Positions 10,117 through 19,133 of a DNA stretch of 64,000 nucleotides are shown here, piece by piece (position 1 is the stretch's first letter; every line of letters starts with the position of its first letter). Source of the stretch: Butyribacter intestini (GTDB taxonomy: Bacteria > Bacillota > Clostridia > Lachnospirales > Lachnospiraceae). Under the pieces are notes generated by a model, which did no database searches, was not told the origin of the DNA, and saw only the letters and a program-made list of their open reading frames with translations. The stretch spans positions 935,699-999,698 of the forward strand of contig LLKB01000001.1 in the NCBI GenBank assembly GCA_001414325.1. Direction: 5' to 3'. Both the position numbers and the translations under genes were made by a program.

Positions 10117-10740
10117 ATGTATAATAACAAAATATTTATTATGATAATGGCTGGCAGTATGACTATGGGATTATTAAATTCAAGCGACTGCCTTTCTAAA
10201 ACAATTAAAGAAAACAATGTTGTGATAATGTCAGAAAATGAATATGGCATAAAAAACAGAGCAAATATTAAAAAGATTTCAAATCTGAAACGGCTGCATG
10301 ATGAAAGACTGAAAGCATACAGGGTAAAACAGATTAAAAAAGCCTGTGGCGTAAGCGTAACTGCAACTGACAGAAAAATTCTTGAGAGGATAGTTGAAGC
10401 AGAAGCAGGCGGCGAGGATCATAAGGGTAAAGTGCTTGTCGCAAATGTTGTTTTAAACAGAGTTAAAAATAAATCATTTCCATCAACGATAAAAGATGTA
10501 GTTTTCGCACACAGAGGTGGGACATACCAGTTCTCGCCTATAATGGACGGAAGATATTATACAGTAAATGTATCTGATGATACAAAAAGTGCCGTAAAAG
10601 ATGCCTTAGCAGGTGTAGACCATTCGGCAGGTGCATTGTACTTTATGGAACGGGCACTTGCTGACAAAGGTAATGTATCATGGTTTGACAGATGCCTTAC
10701 AAGACTGTTTAGGTATCACTGTCATGAATTTTATAAGTAA
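10117..10740 (+). CDS. SleB-like cell wall hydrolase (Hydrolase_2 family)
   Basis: 207 residues. The C-terminal ~120 residues match the SleB/CwlJ catalytic fold: ILERIVEAEAGGE with the conserved glutamates, VLVANVVLNRVKN, TYQFSPI, and the closing WFDR..YHCHEFY. Spore-cortex lytic enzymes of this family cleave peptidoglycan, but in Clostridia many homologues act on the vegetative wall, so a role in germination is not established. The N-terminus has a hydrophobic stretch (about 4-22) fit for a signal peptide. I chose the ATG at 10117 because AAGGAG lies seven bases upstream; an in-frame ATG 51 bases earlier has no such site. It is monocistronic, divergent from the AP2-like gene. Confidence 0.82.
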   Translation: MYNNKIFIMIMAGSMTMGLLNSSDCLSKTIKENNVVIMSENEYGIKNRANIKKISNLKRLHDERLKAYRVKQIKKACGVSVTATDRKILERIVEAEAGGEDHKGKVLVANVVLNRVKNKSFPSTIKDVVFAHRGGTYQFSPIMDGRYYTVNVSDDTKSAVKDALAGVDHSAGALYFMERALADKGNVSWFDRCLTRLFRYHCHEFYK

Positions 10741-10907
10741 ATACAACTTTATGTACTGGAAAGCAAAGATATGACAAGATAATAGAAAATCAATGTTTTT
10801 ATATAGATAAAACAATGTTTATAAAGGAGTGGTGGGAAAATTAGGATGATAGTACATTGTAACATAAAAATATCTTGATATATAGTGAGAATATGTCAGA
10901 AACATTC

Positions 10908-10936
10908 TTGCAATAACTTCTTTCATAATGTATAAT
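10908..10936 (+). promoter_or_regulatory. Candidate sigma-A promoter of thrC
   Basis: TTGCAA at 10908-10913 and a perfect TATAAT at 10931-10936, 17 bases apart. Transcription would start near 10943, about 65 bases before thrC. No riboswitch or T-box is visible in this short leader. Confidence 0.72.
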
Positions 10937-11008
10937 ATATCATTAAAAGACAAAAAGATAATTATTTAATGACTGTACTATATATGGTGCGGCGGAATGG
11001 AGGAAATA

Positions 11009-12496
11009 ATGGAACTTATGTATCAGAGCACTCGAAGCGAGGGCACAAAGGTTACTGCATCACAGGCTATCTTAAAAGGTCTTGCGGATGACGGCGGACT
11101 TTTTGTACCTGTTAGTATTCCAAAACTTGATGTATCTTTAGAAGATATATCTAAGATGACATATCAGGAGACAGCATATGAAGTTATGAAGCTGTTTTTC
11201 ACTGACTTTACGGAAAATGAATTAAAGACCTGCATCGAGAGAGCATATGATTCAAAGTTTGACACAAAAGAGATTGCTCCGCTTGTGAAGAAGTCAGATG
11301 CATACTATCTTGAGTTATTCCACGGTGCAACGATTGCCTTTAAAGATATGGCACTTTCAATACTGCCTCACCTTCTCACAACATCAGCTAAGAAAAACAA
11401 TATCAAAAATGAGATTGTTATACTTACTGCTACTTCAGGAGATACAGGAAAGGCTGCTCTTGCCGGATTTGCAGATGTTGAGGGAACAAGTATTATCGTA
11501 TTTTACCCTAAAAACGGCGTAAGCAAGATTCAGGAACGCCAGATGGTGACACAGAAAGGTGCAAACACAAAAGTTGTCGGCATCACAGGAAACTTTGATG
11601 ATGCACAGAGCGGTGTTAAGGCAATGTTTAACAACAAAGAGCTTGCAAAAGTGATGGACGAGCACGGATACCAGTTCTCATCTGCAAACTCTATCAACAT
11701 CGGCCGTCTTGTACCACAGGTTGTTTACTATGTTTATTCATACACAAGACTTCTTGCAAACGGAGATATAAAGGCAGGAGAGAAAGTAAACTTTGTAGTA
11801 CCTACAGGAAACTTTGGAAATATCCTTGCAGCATTCTATGCCAAGAATATGGGTGTTCCTGTTGGAAAACTTATCTGTGCTTCAAATGAAAACAAAGTTC
11901 TTTACGATTTCTTTGAGACGGGTGTTTACGACAGAAACCGTGAGTTTATCCTTACTTCATCACCATCTATGGATATTCTTATCTCAAGCAACCTCGAAAG
12001 ACTTATCTTTAGAATTGCCGGGGATGATGCCAAGAAGACAGCAGACATGATGGACGCTCTTAAGACAACAGGAAAATATACTATCACAGATGAAATGAAA
12101 TTAAAACTTGCTGACTTCACAGGCGGATGGGCAAGTGAAGAGGACACTGCAAAAGAGATAAAGAGAGTGTTTGATGAGACAGGTTATGTAATGGATACTC
12201 ATACGGCAGTTGCATCTTCCGTATATCATACATACAAAGAAAAGACAAACGATGATACAAAGACAATCATCGCGTCAACAGCAAGCCCATACAAGTTTGG
12301 CACAAGCGTTATGAGTGCTATCGACAAAAAGTATGAGGGAATGGACGATTTTGCCCTTATCGATGAGCTTTGCAAAACATCAGGAGTTAAAATTCCAAAT
12401 GCAGTTGAAGAAATCCGTACGGCACCTGTACTTCATGATACAGTATGTGAGACAAAGGATATGCAGAAAACAGTTGAGAAAATCTTAGGATTGTAA
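11009..12496 (+). CDS. thrC: Threonine synthase
   Basis: A PLP enzyme converting O-phosphohomoserine to threonine, the last step of threonine synthesis. The 495-residue length fits the long (E. coli/yeast-like) class. Seen directly: the N-terminal YQSTRS..ADDGGLFVP signature, the PLP lysine in ELFHGATIAFKDMA, TATSGDTGKAAL for phosphate and cofactor contacts, and VPTGNFGNILAAFYAK. The start is the ATG at 11009, five bases after GGAGG. The ATG at 10997 overlaps this site and is unlikely. The gene stands alone behind its own promoter, with a hairpin downstream at 12534-12569. Confidence 0.96.
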   Translation: MELMYQSTRSEGTKVTASQAILKGLADDGGLFVPVSIPKLDVSLEDISKMTYQETAYEVMKLFFTDFTENELKTCIERAYDSKFDTKEIAPLVKKSDAYYLELFHGATIAFKDMALSILPHLLTTSAKKNNIKNEIVILTATSGDTGKAALAGFADVEGTSIIVFYPKNGVSKIQERQMVTQKGANTKVVGITGNFDDAQSGVKAMFNNKELAKVMDEHGYQFSSANSINIGRLVPQVVYYVYSYTRLLANGDIKAGEKVNFVVPTGNFGNILAAFYAKNMGVPVGKLICASNENKVLYDFFETGVYDRNREFILTSSPSMDILISSNLERLIFRIAGDDAKKTADMMDALKTTGKYTITDEMKLKLADFTGGWASEEDTAKEIKRVFDETGYVMDTHTAVASSVYHTYKEKTNDDTKTIIASTASPYKFGTSVMSAIDKKYEGMDDFALIDELCKTSGVKIPNAVEEIRTAPVLHDTVCETKDMQKTVEKILGL

Positions 12497-12505
12497 AAAT
12501 ATTAC

Positions 12506-12534
12506 TTGCAAACCAAAAAATATTATGATATAGT
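12506..12534 (+). promoter_or_regulatory. Candidate promoter of rpsB-tsf
   Basis: TTGCAA at 12506-12511 and TATAGT at 12529-12534 with a 17-base spacer, just after the thrC stop. It would give a leader of roughly 145 bases before rpsB. Confidence 0.6.
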
Positions 12535-12638
12535 AGGTATGTTGTGTGCATTGTCGCATGACATACCTATTAATTTATTATCAATCACATATGCGGATTT
12601 CGTATCGGTGCCTTGACATAGTAACGCCATGTCAAAGG
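12534..12638 (+). promoter_or_regulatory. Structured rpsB leader
   Basis: Two hairpins can be drawn. The first pairs TAGGTATGT (12534-12542) with ACATACCTA (12561-12569); it could instead be a weak thrC terminator, as only a short T-rich run follows. The second pairs CCTTGACAT (12611-12619) with ATGTCAAAGG (12629-12638), with one bulged A. S2 operons are autoregulated by leader RNA in several bacteria. That this leader binds S2 is inference. Confidence 0.4.
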
Positions 12639-12687
12639 TCTTATGTTTGGAAGCATATGGAAGAAGAAAAACCATGGAGGTACAATT

Positions 12688-13410
12688 ATGAGCGTTATTT
12701 CAATGAAACAGTTACTTGAAGCAGGTGTTCACTTTGGACATCAGACAAGAAGATGGAACCCTAAAATGGCTGAGTACATCTACACAGAGCGTAATGGTAT
12801 TTATATCATCGACTTACAGAAATCTGTAGGTAAAGTAGATGAAGCTTACAATGCTGTTAAAGACATCGTTGCAAACGGCGGTTCTATCCTTTTCGTAGGA
12901 ACAAAGAAACAGGCACAGGATTCTATCAAGACAGAAGCTGAGCGTTGTGGAATGTATTATGTAAACGAGAGATGGCTTGGTGGTATGCTTACAAACTTCA
13001 AGACAATCCAGACTCGTATCAAGAGATTAAAAGAGATCGAGACTATGTCTGAAGATGGTACATTTGATGTTCTTCCTAAGAAGGAAGTTATCCTTATCAA
13101 AAAAGAGTGGGATAAGCTTGAGAAGAACCTCGGCGGTATCAAAGATATGAAGAAGCTCCCTGACGCTATCTTTGTAGTAGATCCAAAGAAAGAAAGAATC
13201 TGTATTCAGGAAGCACATACACTTGGTATTCCTCTTATCGGTATCGCAGATACAAACTGTGATCCAGAAGAACTTGACTATGTTATCCCAGGTAACGATG
13301 ATGCTATCAGAGCCGTTAAACTTATCGTTTCTAAGATGGCTGACGCAGTTATCGAAGCTAACCAGGGTGAGTCTATGGCAGAAGAAGCAGCTGAGGAAGC
13401 TGACGCATAA
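12688..13410 (+). CDS. rpsB: 30S ribosomal protein S2
   Basis: 240 residues covering the whole family: the N-terminal [22 protein letters not shown] signature region, the central [11 protein letters not shown] motif, the [11 protein letters not shown] stretch and a C-terminal acidic tail. It is needed for 30S assembly. The start at 12688 lies seven bases after GGAGG. The upstream in-frame ATG at 12643 has no such site. Codon choice (CGT, GGT, ATC, AAG) marks high expression. It sits 27 bases upstream of tsf, the usual rpsB-tsf operon. Confidence 0.98.
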   Translation: MSVISMKQLLEAGVHFGHQTRRWNPKMAEYIYTERNGIYIIDLQKSVGKVDEAYNAVKDIVANGGSILFVGTKKQAQDSIKTEAERCGMYYVNERWLGGMLTNFKTIQTRIKRLKEIETMSEDGTFDVLPKKEVILIKKEWDKLEKNLGGIKDMKKLPDAIFVVDPKKERICIQEAHTLGIPLIGIADTNCDPEELDYVIPGNDDAIRAVKLIVSKMADAVIEANQGESMAEEAAEEADA

Positions 13411-13437
13411 TCAAATTTTAAATAGGAGGATTCTAAA

Positions 13438-14370
13438 ATGGCAATTACAGCTAAACAGGTTAAAGAGTTAAGAGAAATGACTGGTGCCGGAATGATGGAT
13501 TGTAAGAAAGCACTCGGTCAGACTGACGGAGATATGGACAAGGCAGTAGAGTGGCTTAGAGAGAATGGTCTTGCTAAGGCTGCTAAAAAGTCTGGTCGTA
13601 TCGCTGCAGAAGGTATCGTTGCAGTTGATGTTTCAGAAGATGGAAAGACAGCTTCTATCGTAGAAGTAAACTCTGAGACAGACTTCGTTGCTAAGAACGA
13701 GAAATTCCAGGATTATGTTGCAGAAGTTGCAGCTCAGGCTAAGACAACATCAGCAGCAGATATCGATGCTTTCCTTGCTGAGCCTTGGGCACTTGACACA
13801 AGCGTTACAGTAGATGAGAAGCTTAAAGCTATGATCGCTGTTATCGGTGAGAACATGAACATTCGTCGTTTCGCTAAGATTGAGACAGAGGGAACAGTAG
13901 TTTCTTATATCCATGCAGGCGGAAAGATTGGTGTTTTAGTTGAAGCTGACACAGCCAATGCAACTGACGCAGTTAAAGAGTGCTTAAAGAATGTAGCTAT
14001 GCAGATTGCTGCATTAAATCCAAAGTATCTTTCATCTGATGATGTAGATGCTGAGTACAAAGAGCATGAGAAGGAAATCCTTCTTGCACAGGCTAAGAAC
14101 GATCCTAAGAATGCTAACAAGCCTGATGAAATCATCGAGAAGATGATTACAGGTCGTCTTAACAAAGAGCTTAAAGAAGTTTGCCTTCTTGAGCAGGAAT
14201 ATGTTAAGGCTGAAAACAAAGAGAATGTTAAGAAGTATGTAGAGAACGTTGCTAAGGCTGAGGGCGTAAGCATCAACCTTAAGAGCTTTGTTCGTTTTGA
14301 GACTGGTGAAGGTCTTGAGAAGAAGGAAGAAGACTTCGCAGCAGAAGTTGCAGCTCAGATGGGCAACTAA
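13438..14370 (+). CDS. tsf: Translation elongation factor Ts
   Basis: 310 residues. EF-Ts exchanges GDP for GTP on EF-Tu. The N-terminal UBA-like module (VKELREMTGAGMMDCKKAL) and the core TDFVAKNEKF motif are textbook, followed by the dimerisation subdomains. AGGAGG lies nine bases before the ATG. It is co-transcribed with rpsB and shows the same high-expression codon bias. Confidence 0.98.
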   Translation: MAITAKQVKELREMTGAGMMDCKKALGQTDGDMDKAVEWLRENGLAKAAKKSGRIAAEGIVAVDVSEDGKTASIVEVNSETDFVAKNEKFQDYVAEVAAQAKTTSAADIDAFLAEPWALDTSVTVDEKLKAMIAVIGENMNIRRFAKIETEGTVVSYIHAGGKIGVLVEADTANATDAVKECLKNVAMQIAALNPKYLSSDDVDAEYKEHEKEILLAQAKNDPKNANKPDEIIEKMITGRLNKELKEVCLLEQEYVKAENKENVKKYVENVAKAEGVSINLKSFVRFETGEGLEKKEEDFAAEVAAQMGN

Positions 14371-14379
14371 TCTCATATT

Positions 14380-14425
14380 TTGAATGTCAGATGCTTCGCT
14401 ATTTGCGAATGTCTGTTTTAATCAT
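14380..14425. repeat. REP-like element, family A (divergent copy)
   Basis: It contains TTCGCTATTTGCGAA, a 5-bp stem with a TATTT loop, flanked by GTCAGA and TCTG. It shares the GCTATTTGC and ATTCGCAA words with the copies near 20.6, 35.4, 45.8, 50.1 and 58.0 kb, but the order is less well kept. Confidence 0.4.
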
Positions 14426-14435
14426 AATTTTAAAA

Positions 14436-14482
14436 AACCCTATAGGTGTTGGAAAAATCTGATACTTATAGGGTTCTTTCTT
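14436..14482 (+). terminator. Intrinsic terminator of rpsB-tsf
   Basis: AACCCTATA pairs with TATAGGGTT around a long loop, and a T-rich run follows. Confidence 0.85.
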
Positions 14483-14583
14483 AATTAGCATTTTTTAATT
14501 ACAGCTACAATAACCTGAATGTGAGTTAGACTAATGAGACTGAAAGTGATAACAATAAGGCTAAAATATAAACGAGGACTAGA

Positions 14584-15741
14584 ATGAAAACAACAAAATT
14601 TAAGAATTATCAAAATGAAATAGTGGAACTCAGACGATATTTTCATGCACACCCGGAACTCAGCTTAAAAGAATATTCAACTGCCGACTATATAGAAAAA
14701 TATTTAAATAAAAATGGAATTGTAACGAAAAGAATAGGGGAGTGTGGCATAACTGCCGTTATATACTCTGGAAATCCAGGTGCAAAAGTCATAGCAGTGC
14801 GTGCTGAAATGGATGCGATAGCTGTCAAAGAAGAAAATGATATTGAATATAAAAGTCTGAATAAAGAAGTATCACACGCTTGCGGTCATGACGCTATAAT
14901 GGCGTGTGCACTTGTACTTGCAAAAATATGTAACGAAAATAAATCCGAATTAAAAAATACGATAAAATTTATATTTCAGCCTGCCGAGGAAAATGGAGAA
15001 GGAACAGATATAATGCTTAACGGTGGTGTTATGAAATCACCTGATGTAGATTACTTTATAATGTTTCATTTTGTAAATGATGCCCCATATGGAATGGAAG
15101 TGCAATATGGCTCTGCATCTGCTGCTATCGGAAAAATGGAAGTGGCAATAAAAGGTAAATCTGCACACTGGTGTAACTCGGATAAAGGCACTGATGCGAT
15201 TGTGGCATCAAGTGAATTTATATTAAAATTAAACGAACTAAACAGCACATACACCTCAGACCTGCCATTTATAACGGGGATAGGAACGATAAACGGCGGT
15301 TCGGCAAAAAATGTTATCGCATCAGATGTTTATATGGAGGGAACACTCAGAGCGGCAAAACCCGAAGATTATCACAAATTATACAATATTATCTTTGACA
15401 TTGCATCACAGATTGAAGAAAAATATAATGTAAAAGTAGAAATGGATATAACAAAAGAGCCGATACCACCTATAATAAACGACAAATATCTTGTAGACAC
15501 CACACTGGAATGTGGCAGTAAAATTTGGAACAAAAACTGCCGGCTGGTAGACAAACACTTTCTGTCCGGGGACAGTGCAGCATACTACTTTAATTATGCA
15601 AAAGGAGTATTCATCGTATTTACGGCAGAAATCGAAAAAGAAACAAATTATCCTATACATAATGGAAAATTTAATATGGACGAAAGCAGATATTATGATG
15701 TAGTAAAAACACTTTATTCTCTGATTGAAAAAATAAAATAA
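14584..15741 (+). CDS. M20-family amidohydrolase (N-acyl-amino-acid / hippurate hydrolase type)
   Basis: 385 residues, typical of M20D di-metal peptidases that release an acyl group from N-acyl amino acids. Metal and catalytic motifs are present: DALPV-type AEMDAIAV, HACGHDAIM, FQPAEENGEG with the catalytic Glu, and the late ligand in YPIHNGKF. The middle domain (about 175-285) carries the GKSAHWCNSDKG dimerisation signature. No signal peptide is seen, so it should be cytoplasmic. GAGG lies six bases before the ATG. Substrate cannot be read from sequence; amino-acid salvage is the usual guess. Confidence 0.85.
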   Translation: MKTTKFKNYQNEIVELRRYFHAHPELSLKEYSTADYIEKYLNKNGIVTKRIGECGITAVIYSGNPGAKVIAVRAEMDAIAVKEENDIEYKSLNKEVSHACGHDAIMACALVLAKICNENKSELKNTIKFIFQPAEENGEGTDIMLNGGVMKSPDVDYFIMFHFVNDAPYGMEVQYGSASAAIGKMEVAIKGKSAHWCNSDKGTDAIVASSEFILKLNELNSTYTSDLPFITGIGTINGGSAKNVIASDVYMEGTLRAAKPEDYHKLYNIIFDIASQIEEKYNVKVEMDITKEPIPPIINDKYLVDTTLECGSKIWNKNCRLVDKHFLSGDSAAYYFNYAKGVFIVFTAEIEKETNYPIHNGKFNMDESRYYDVVKTLYSLIEKIK

Positions 15742-15745
15742 AAAA

Positions 15746-15783
15746 TTGACTTTTTTTCATTTTCACTTGTATATAAAGTGAAA
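15746..15783 (+). promoter_or_regulatory. Promoter region with inverted repeat before the ECF sigma gene
   Basis: TTGACT (15746-15751) is followed by TATATA (15770-15775) at 18-base spacing. A perfect inverted repeat, TTTCACTT (15761-15768) and AAGTGAAA (15776-15783), brackets the -10 and runs into AAAGGAGG, the ribosome binding site. It could be an operator or a 5' hairpin. Confidence 0.45.
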
Positions 15784-15794
15784 GGAGGCATAAT

Positions 15795-16313
15795 ATGAAG
15801 TCAAAAATGAGTGCTCATGAATTTGAAATAATGTACGATAAATATAAAAATTTATTGTATAGGATTGCTTTTACTTATCTAAAAGGCAATCAGGATGTTG
15901 AAGATGTGTTACAGGAAGTTTTTATTAAGAGAATGTATCGCGCTCCAAAATTTCAATCCGAAGAACATGAAAAAAGGTGGCTTATACGCATAACGGTCAA
16001 TCATTGTAAAAATCAGGTAAGCAGTTTCTGGAAGAAAAATGTATTTACTTCGGAAAATACAACGGAATTCCTTGAAATAGACCAATATGATTTCAATACG
16101 GAAGAAAGTGAACTTTTTTCAGCAGTAAAATCCCTGCCTGAAAAATACAGGATTACTATCTATTTATATTATTATGAGGGATATAAATGCAGAGAGATAG
16201 CTGAAATTTTAAAATGCAAAGATTCAACCGTAAAAATGCGTTTAAAAAAAGGTCGTGAATTATTAAAAAGTGATTTAGGAGAGGAAAATATATATGAAAT
16301 CAGAGAAGCTTAA
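15795..16313 (+). CDS. ECF-type RNA polymerase sigma factor
   Basis: 172 residues with the two-domain ECF layout. Sigma-2 is at about 10-75 (YRIAFTYLKGNQDVEDVLQEVFIK ... RWLIRITVNHCKN) and sigma-4 at about 110-165 (LPEKYRITIYLYYYEGYKCREIAEIL, then STVKMRLKKGRELL). AAAGGAGG lies upstream at normal distance. Its stop lies inside the following anti-sigma gene (20-base overlap), which suggests translational coupling. The target regulon is unknown. Confidence 0.9.
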   Translation: MKSKMSAHEFEIMYDKYKNLLYRIAFTYLKGNQDVEDVLQEVFIKRMYRAPKFQSEEHEKRWLIRITVNHCKNQVSSFWKKNVFTSENTTEFLEIDQYDFNTEESELFSAVKSLPEKYRITIYLYYYEGYKCREIAEILKCKDSTVKMRLKKGRELLKSDLGEENIYEIREA

Positions 16314-17214
16314 TTATGTTTATAAAAAAATGTATGACAAAATAGAGATGTCAAAAGGAATGGACGAAATATTAAAGAAAAAAATCATGTCCGAGCAGGC
16401 AGGGAAAAAAACTGCAAGAAGAACATATTACAAAGCAGGTACAGGCATAGCTGCAGCGGCAGTAATAATTGTATGTTTAATTAATATAAAAACTGTTTCA
16501 TCAGCGATGAATAAAGTATTTAATTATTTTTCTTACAGTTTTGAAATAGAAGATGACAACGGCAGTTCAGAAAATATAGAAATGACAACTAAAAATATTT
16601 CTTTTTCAAAAAATGCACCGGAAACAGACTGCAGATTTAACTCAGTAAAAGAAATAGGAGACAGGATAGGTATCAAACTTTTAGAGTCAGAAAACAGGTA
16701 TAAATATGATGGCAGTATTCAATACACTGCCGAAAAAGACAAACATGGCAATCTTATCGGAGCACTCATATCTGATGATATGTATTCTGTGGGAGACTTA
16801 AAAAATATATCTGTAAATAAAGGAACTGTCAGCGATGAAACAGATTTATTAAACTATAAGACAACAGAACTGTATAAATCGCCGATAATGATGCAGATTT
16901 CAATAAGAAATGAAACAGAAAATTCTACAGATAAATATACAGGCGAAGAATTAAGTTTTGCGTCAAAAAATACACAAATAGACCTCACAGGCAAATCAGG
17001 AAAAAAGCATAATGCAGAAGTCTACAATATGAAAAATCTTAAAATAAAAGCTGTATTATTTGATGACAAAACAGATGGTCCGACTGGTTGGGGATATGAT
17101 AACACGCAGATAAAAGTAACAATGGCGGTATTTGTATATAATGATGTTGAATATATATATTCAGGCGGGGTAAACCATGAAACCATGAAAAAATTCTTAG
17201 ATAGTCTTAACTAA
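16294..17214 (+). CDS. Membrane-bound anti-sigma factor (DUF4179-like)
   Basis: 306 residues: a cytoplasmic N-terminal ~50 residues likely to bind the sigma factor, one membrane helix (about 51-68, GIAAAAVIIVCLINI), and an extracytoplasmic ~230-residue sensor region. The layout and overlap with the ECF sigma gene fit the DUF4179/DUF4367 anti-sigma families of Firmicutes. No metal-binding zinc-finger motif is seen at the N-terminus. The inducing signal is not evident. Confidence 0.8.
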   Translation: MKSEKLNYVYKKMYDKIEMSKGMDEILKKKIMSEQAGKKTARRTYYKAGTGIAAAAVIIVCLINIKTVSSAMNKVFNYFSYSFEIEDDNGSSENIEMTTKNISFSKNAPETDCRFNSVKEIGDRIGIKLLESENRYKYDGSIQYTAEKDKHGNLIGALISDDMYSVGDLKNISVNKGTVSDETDLLNYKTTELYKSPIMMQISIRNETENSTDKYTGEELSFASKNTQIDLTGKSGKKHNAEVYNMKNLKIKAVLFDDKTDGPTGWGYDNTQIKVTMAVFVYNDVEYIYSGGVNHETMKKFLDSLN

Positions 17215-17273
17215 ACAGATGTAATATTTAATGTCGGTCATTTATTGACATTGTCACAATATTGGAAACTGTA

Positions 17274-17331
17274 AAAAATATCCGTAGCTTGATTCTTTGA
17301 TTTTTTTAAGAATTAAACTACGGATATTTTT
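17274..17331. terminator. Bidirectional terminator between anti-sigma gene and metF fusion
   Basis: AAAAATATCCGTAG (17274-17287) pairs with CTACGGATATTTTT (17318-17331), a 14-bp stem with T-rich sequence on both strands, set between convergent genes. Confidence 0.88.
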
Positions 17332-17354
17332 ATATTAAAGTCAAAGAGTATAGT

Positions 17355-19133
17355 TTACCCCAAAATCCTATTTAGAAGATAAACCCTGTTGAACGGAAAA
17401 CTGAAATAATAACCATCCGCAAAATCATCAATATAGGATATTATCTCTTTTGCAAGTTCCACGGCAACTTTTTCGCCGTCCTCCTTTGAGCCGTTTTCAG
17501 GATATCGGTTTACTATCTCATCGGTCACATTTATACCTGCAATCTCATTTTTCATAAAGAGAGCATTTCTGCGGCTTATAAGCGGCATTATACCTGCAAA
17601 TATACAAGCACCTGTTTCCTCCTTGATTTTTCTGAGTCTGTCGGCTTCTTCTTTTGAAAATACAGGCTGGGTAAGGAAGAAGCTTGCACCTGCGTCCATT
17701 TTTCTCTTTGTAGTGTTTATTATTGATTCGAGATTTATGAGGTTCTGGTTTATTGCACCACCATAGTTTAATGGATTTTCATTAAATACTTCCCTGTTCA
17801 TTTCCTGAGCAATCTTCATAAGACCTACCGAACTGAAATTAAATACGGATTTGACAAGATCTCTCGCTGATGCAGGTACAGGATCGCCTGTTATGATAAG
17901 GAAATTTTTAATGTCATTTATCTTTGCACCCATAAACATTGCCCTCATGGCAAATGCATTTTTGTCACGACAGCATACATGAGGCATTACATCGATACCG
18001 GTTTCCCTGTAAACTTTTGCTGCCATAAGGACAGAATCGACTCTTGTTCTTCCTGACGGAGAATCCGGAAATGTAAGAACATCGACACCCGCATTTTTAA
18101 GATAATGTGCGGATTCAAGAAGTTTCTCATCATCAGTGTTAAAAGGTGGTATAAGTTCAACGGCGATAAATTTTTTGTCTTTCTTTCTGCCGTTCTCATC
18201 ATATAAAAAGCCGCATTTTTTTGAAACTTTTTCATCGGCTGAGTCTGCTTTTCGTATCTTTTTATCTGCCTTTATATCCATGCTCATAATGTCGTAAAGA
18301 GACTTTATAAACTCAGGGGAAGTCCCGCAGCAGCCGCCTATTATATCTGCACCGAGTGAGAGCAGTTCTTTTGTCTTTTCTGCAAAATATTCAGGATGGC
18401 TGTTAAATTCCATTCTGTTTCTTGTAAGTACAGGATAGCCTGCATTTGGTATTGCGATAAGCACTTTGTCTTCGGGAAGTTTGATTTTTTCAAGTATATT
18501 ATACATATGATAAGGTCCGATGCCGCAGTTTAATCCGACAGCATCAACGCCATCGACAGCACATATGTCATTTATAAGATTTTTTGCACTAAGTCCTGAT
18601 GCACTGTAGCCAAGCTGATTTACGGAGAAAGATACCATTATAAAAAGACCAAGTTCTTTCTTTATCTTAGGTATCACATCCGCAAGGACATCAAGACTCA
18701 TAAATGTCTCAAACTGTATTATCTCAATCCCTTCATCCGCAAATGTCTTTGCTATATTAAAATATTCATTTATAAGATTTTCATTGGAAACACCTGATAC
18801 CGTCGAGACAGGACCTATATCACCGGCTATAAATATATCTTTCTTTCCTGAAAGTTTGACTGCTATCTTGGCGAGTGAAACTGCTTCTTTGATATTGTCT
18901 TCTACAAAAGAAAAGTCTTTCTGCATAGACATAGTATTTGTCGCAAATGTATTTGTTCTTATAAGATTTGCTCCTGCATCCAGATAGGAAGAATGAATGT
19001 TTGTCACTCTGTCCTTATGATATATATTTGCATATTCAGGGGCTTCGTTTGTGTGGTATTTTTCTGCATAGTATGTTCCAAAAGAACCGTCTGCTAAAAT
19101 ATTGTGTGTTTTTATATAATCTTTAAAATTCAT
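17355..19133 (-). CDS. Bifunctional homocysteine S-methyltransferase / 5,10-methylene-THF reductase
   Basis: 592 residues with two fused enzymes, the same layout as Bacillus subtilis YitJ. Residues about 1-290 are a zinc homocysteine methyltransferase domain; the zinc cysteines are in GLNCGIGP and GGCCGTSPEF. Residues about 315-592 are a flavin methylene-THF reductase (FIAVELIPPFNTD, PHVCCRDKN, LIITGDPVP, FFLTQPVF). Together they make and use methyl-THF for methionine. The start is the ATG at 19133; the TTG just before it is too close to GAGGA. The leader carries the GCAGAAATGAGGA pattern seen at other genes here. I looked for and did not find a SAM (S-box) riboswitch signature upstream. Confidence 0.92.
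   Translation of the reverse strand: MNFKDYIKTHNILADGSFGTYYAEKYHTNEAPEYANIYHKDRVTNIHSSYLDAGANLIRTNTFATNTMSMQKDFSFVEDNIKEAVSLAKIAVKLSGKKDIFIAGDIGPVSTVSGVSNENLINEYFNIAKTFADEGIEIIQFETFMSLDVLADVIPKIKKELGLFIMVSFSVNQLGYSASGLSAKNLINDICAVDGVDAVGLNCGIGPYHMYNILEKIKLPEDKVLIAIPNAGYPVLTRNRMEFNSHPEYFAEKTKELLSLGADIIGGCCGTSPEFIKSLYDIMSMDIKADKKIRKADSADEKVSKKCGFLYDENGRKKDKKFIAVELIPPFNTDDEKLLESAHYLKNAGVDVLTFPDSPSGRTRVDSVLMAAKVYRETGIDVMPHVCCRDKNAFAMRAMFMGAKINDIKNFLIITGDPVPASARDLVKSVFNFSSVGLMKIAQEMNREVFNENPLNYGGAINQNLINLESIINTTKRKMDAGASFFLTQPVFSKEEADRLRKIKEETGACIFAGIMPLISRRNALFMKNEIAGINVTDEIVNRYPENGSKEDGEKVAVELAKEIISYIDDFADGYYFSFPFNRVYLLNRILG

Noticed and set aside
10741-11008. T-box or other amino-acid leader before thrC
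   Set aside because: No T-box sequence (TGGNACCGCG) or antiterminator is present, and the promoter lies only ~65 bases upstream of the gene.
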